From an uncultured Collinsella sp. (GTDB lineage Bacteria > Actinomycetota > Coriobacteriia > Coriobacteriales > Coriobacteriaceae), in NCBI GenBank assembly GCA_900552395.1, contig URZJ01000130.1, forward strand, positions 1-5,386: 5,386 nt of DNA, written 5' to 3'. Numbering within the stretch: the first letter of the stretch is position 1; the number at the start of each line of letters is the position of its first letter. The position numbers were made by a program, and so were the translations under genes. This document shows positions 4,578 to 5,386 of this stretch, piece after piece. The notes beneath the pieces were generated by a model. That model saw only the letters and a program-made list of their open reading frames with translations, had not been told where the DNA came from and ran no database searches.

Positions 4578-5297
4578 ATGCCCGCACCCAAAAATGCACC
4601 GCTTTACCAGCAGATTTACGACGAGATCAAGGATGCGATCGAGAAAGGTGTTTATGCACCCAAGGAGCGTATTCCGTCCGAGCTCGAGCTAGCCGAGCAG
4701 TACGAGGTGAGCCGAATTACGGTGCGTCGCGCCGTCGAGGAGCTGTGCTCCGATGGCTACCTGGTTAAGCAGCAGGGCCGTGGCACCTTTGTTTCCACGC
4801 CGCACATCAATCGCCAATTTCACGCCTCGACGCTGCAGACGTTTACCGCGCTGTGTGCCGGCAACGGCATGAAGGCCGGTGCGCACGTGATCGATCGCCA
4901 GATTGTGCCGGCGCGCCAAAACGAGATGGAGTTCTTTGGCCTGCAGAAGGATGCGCTGCTGCTGCACATCAAGCGCGTGCGTACTGCCGACGGCGAGCCC
5001 ATCTTTGAAGAGAACATCTTTGTGCCGTTTGACGCCTACCGTGAGCTGTTGACGGCCGATCTTGAGGACAAGTCGATTTTTGCCGAGGTCGAGCGTGTTG
5101 GCGGAACGCCGATTGTCTCGGTTGGTTACCGTACGGTCGAAGCCGTTCGCGCCAACGCCGAGCAGGCGGCTGAGCTGGGCATTGCTCCGCACGATCCGCT
5201 GCTCAACCTGCGCGCCGGCTTTATCGGACCCAATGGCGAGCCGGTCCTGATGGGTAAGCAGTACTACGTGGGATCGCGCTACGTCATGGTCATGTAG
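4578..5297 (+). CDS. GntR-family transcriptional regulator, HutC subfamily (wHTH plus UTRA)
   Basis: A 239-residue cytoplasmic DNA-binding regulator of ordinary length. The N-terminal winged helix-turn-helix runs from PLYQQIYDEIKDAI (8-21) through the GntR signature IPSELELAEQYEVSRITVRR (32-51), to the wing GYLVKQQGRGTFV (60-72). Residues about 95-233 form a UTRA domain, the chorismate-lyase-like effector pocket. It includes IKRVRTADGEPIFEENIFVP and ends with LNLRAGFIGPNGEPVLMGKQ followed by YYVGSRYVM. UTRA regulators usually respond to a sugar phosphate, amino sugar or histidine-like metabolite. Relatives (FrlR, NagR, DgaR types) control PTS or sugar-amine operons, so a link to the PTS/deglycase unit upstream is plausible. 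However, the YitT gene and two intergenic regions lie between. The ATG at 4578 is chosen because the GntR domain starts directly after it. Effector and targets are unknown. Confidence 0.93.
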   Translation: MPAPKNAPLYQQIYDEIKDAIEKGVYAPKERIPSELELAEQYEVSRITVRRAVEELCSDGYLVKQQGRGTFVSTPHINRQFHASTLQTFTALCAGNGMKAGAHVIDRQIVPARQNEMEFFGLQKDALLLHIKRVRTADGEPIFEENIFVPFDAYRELLTADLEDKSIFAEVERVGGTPIVSVGYRTVEAVRANAEQAAELGIAPHDPLLNLRAGFIGPNGEPVLMGKQYYVGSRYVMVM

Positions 5298-5302
5298 CTC
5301 TA

Positions 5303-5329
5303 GTTGCGCGGTTTTCCAAACCGCGCAAC
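5303..5329. terminator. Perfect 12-bp hairpin after the GntR gene, likely terminator-like
   Basis: GTTGCGCGGTTT (5303-5314) and AAACCGCGCAAC (5318-5329) form a perfect stem with a 3-base loop, starting 5 bases after the stop codon. No T-run follows on either strand, so classical intrinsic termination is uncertain. The symmetry and position fit a shared 3' end between convergent genes, or an mRNA-stabilising structure. Confidence 0.6.
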
Positions 5330-5350
5330 GGCTCGACGCTGCAAACGCCC

Positions 5351-5386
5351 CTAAGCGGCAATCTGACGTTCAATCGTCGGTCGCGT
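5351..5386 (-). CDS. Possible C-terminal tail of a convergent gene (partial)
   Basis: Read from the right edge on the minus strand, one frame is open for 11 codons (TRPTIERQIAA) and then ends at TAG (complement of 5351-5353). That leaves 21 bases to the perfect hairpin. The placement fits a convergent gene ending here. Eleven codons are too few to recognise a family, and another minus frame is also open across the same bases, so this is a weak call. Confidence 0.2.
   Translation of the reverse strand, partial: TRPTIERQIAA

Noticed and set aside
1..5386. tRNA, rRNA, CRISPR array, riboswitch or insertion sequence
   Set aside because: No cloverleaf, rRNA-like stretch, regularly spaced repeats, recognisable aptamer core or transposase was seen on either strand by reading; a covariance-model search was not possible.

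Overview
The window carries a run of six plus-strand genes from a G+C-rich bacterium. The likely source is a gut actinobacterium of the Coriobacteriia, probably Collinsella or a close relative. This is an inference from three things: the G+C-rich, C-ending codon style, a mannose-family PTS of the IIC/IID type, and the mix of families present. No rRNA or other phylogenetic marker is in the window, so the assignment is not proven.

Layout. Positions 3-293 hold the 3' end of a mannose/fructose/sorbose-family PTS IIC permease gene, followed 13 bases later by the IID subunit gene (307-1140). A 198-base gap follows, containing a strong hairpin and a REP-like palindrome. Next is a SIS-domain sugar-phosphate deglycase of the FrlB/GfrF/FraB type (1339-2322), closed by a clear intrinsic terminator (2357-2388). 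A HAD phosphatase or beta-phosphoglucomutase-like gene (2483-3112) follows, preceded by two more inverted repeats. A 353-base gene-free stretch (3113-3465) carries a 15-bp inverted-repeat pair and a plausible extended -10 promoter. Then come a YitT-family membrane protein (3466-4473), an A+T-rich leader, and a GntR/HutC-type regulator with a UTRA ligand domain (4578-5297). The regulator is followed by a perfect 12-bp hairpin that may separate it from a convergent gene just entering at the right edge.

How the genes may work together. The best-supported unit is PTS IIC-IID plus deglycase. The permease would import and phosphorylate a glycated amino acid (Amadori compound) or a related amino sugar. 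The deglycase would then split the 6-phosphorylated product into a sugar phosphate and a free amino acid or amine. This arrangement is known from the gfr systems of Enterococcus and Salmonella. The IIA and IIB components and any dedicated regulator are expected upstream of the window. All phenylalanine codons in IID and the deglycase are TTC, whereas the downstream genes mix TTT and TTC, which suggests that the PTS/deglycase unit is strongly expressed. The HAD, YitT and GntR genes look like separate transcription units, and a functional link to the PTS is only a possibility.

No wholly new system was recognised. The less ordinary items are the intergenic repeats: a shared GGGACAG-centred palindrome, and the CTAAGTGAGTAGACT inverted pair with a third related copy.
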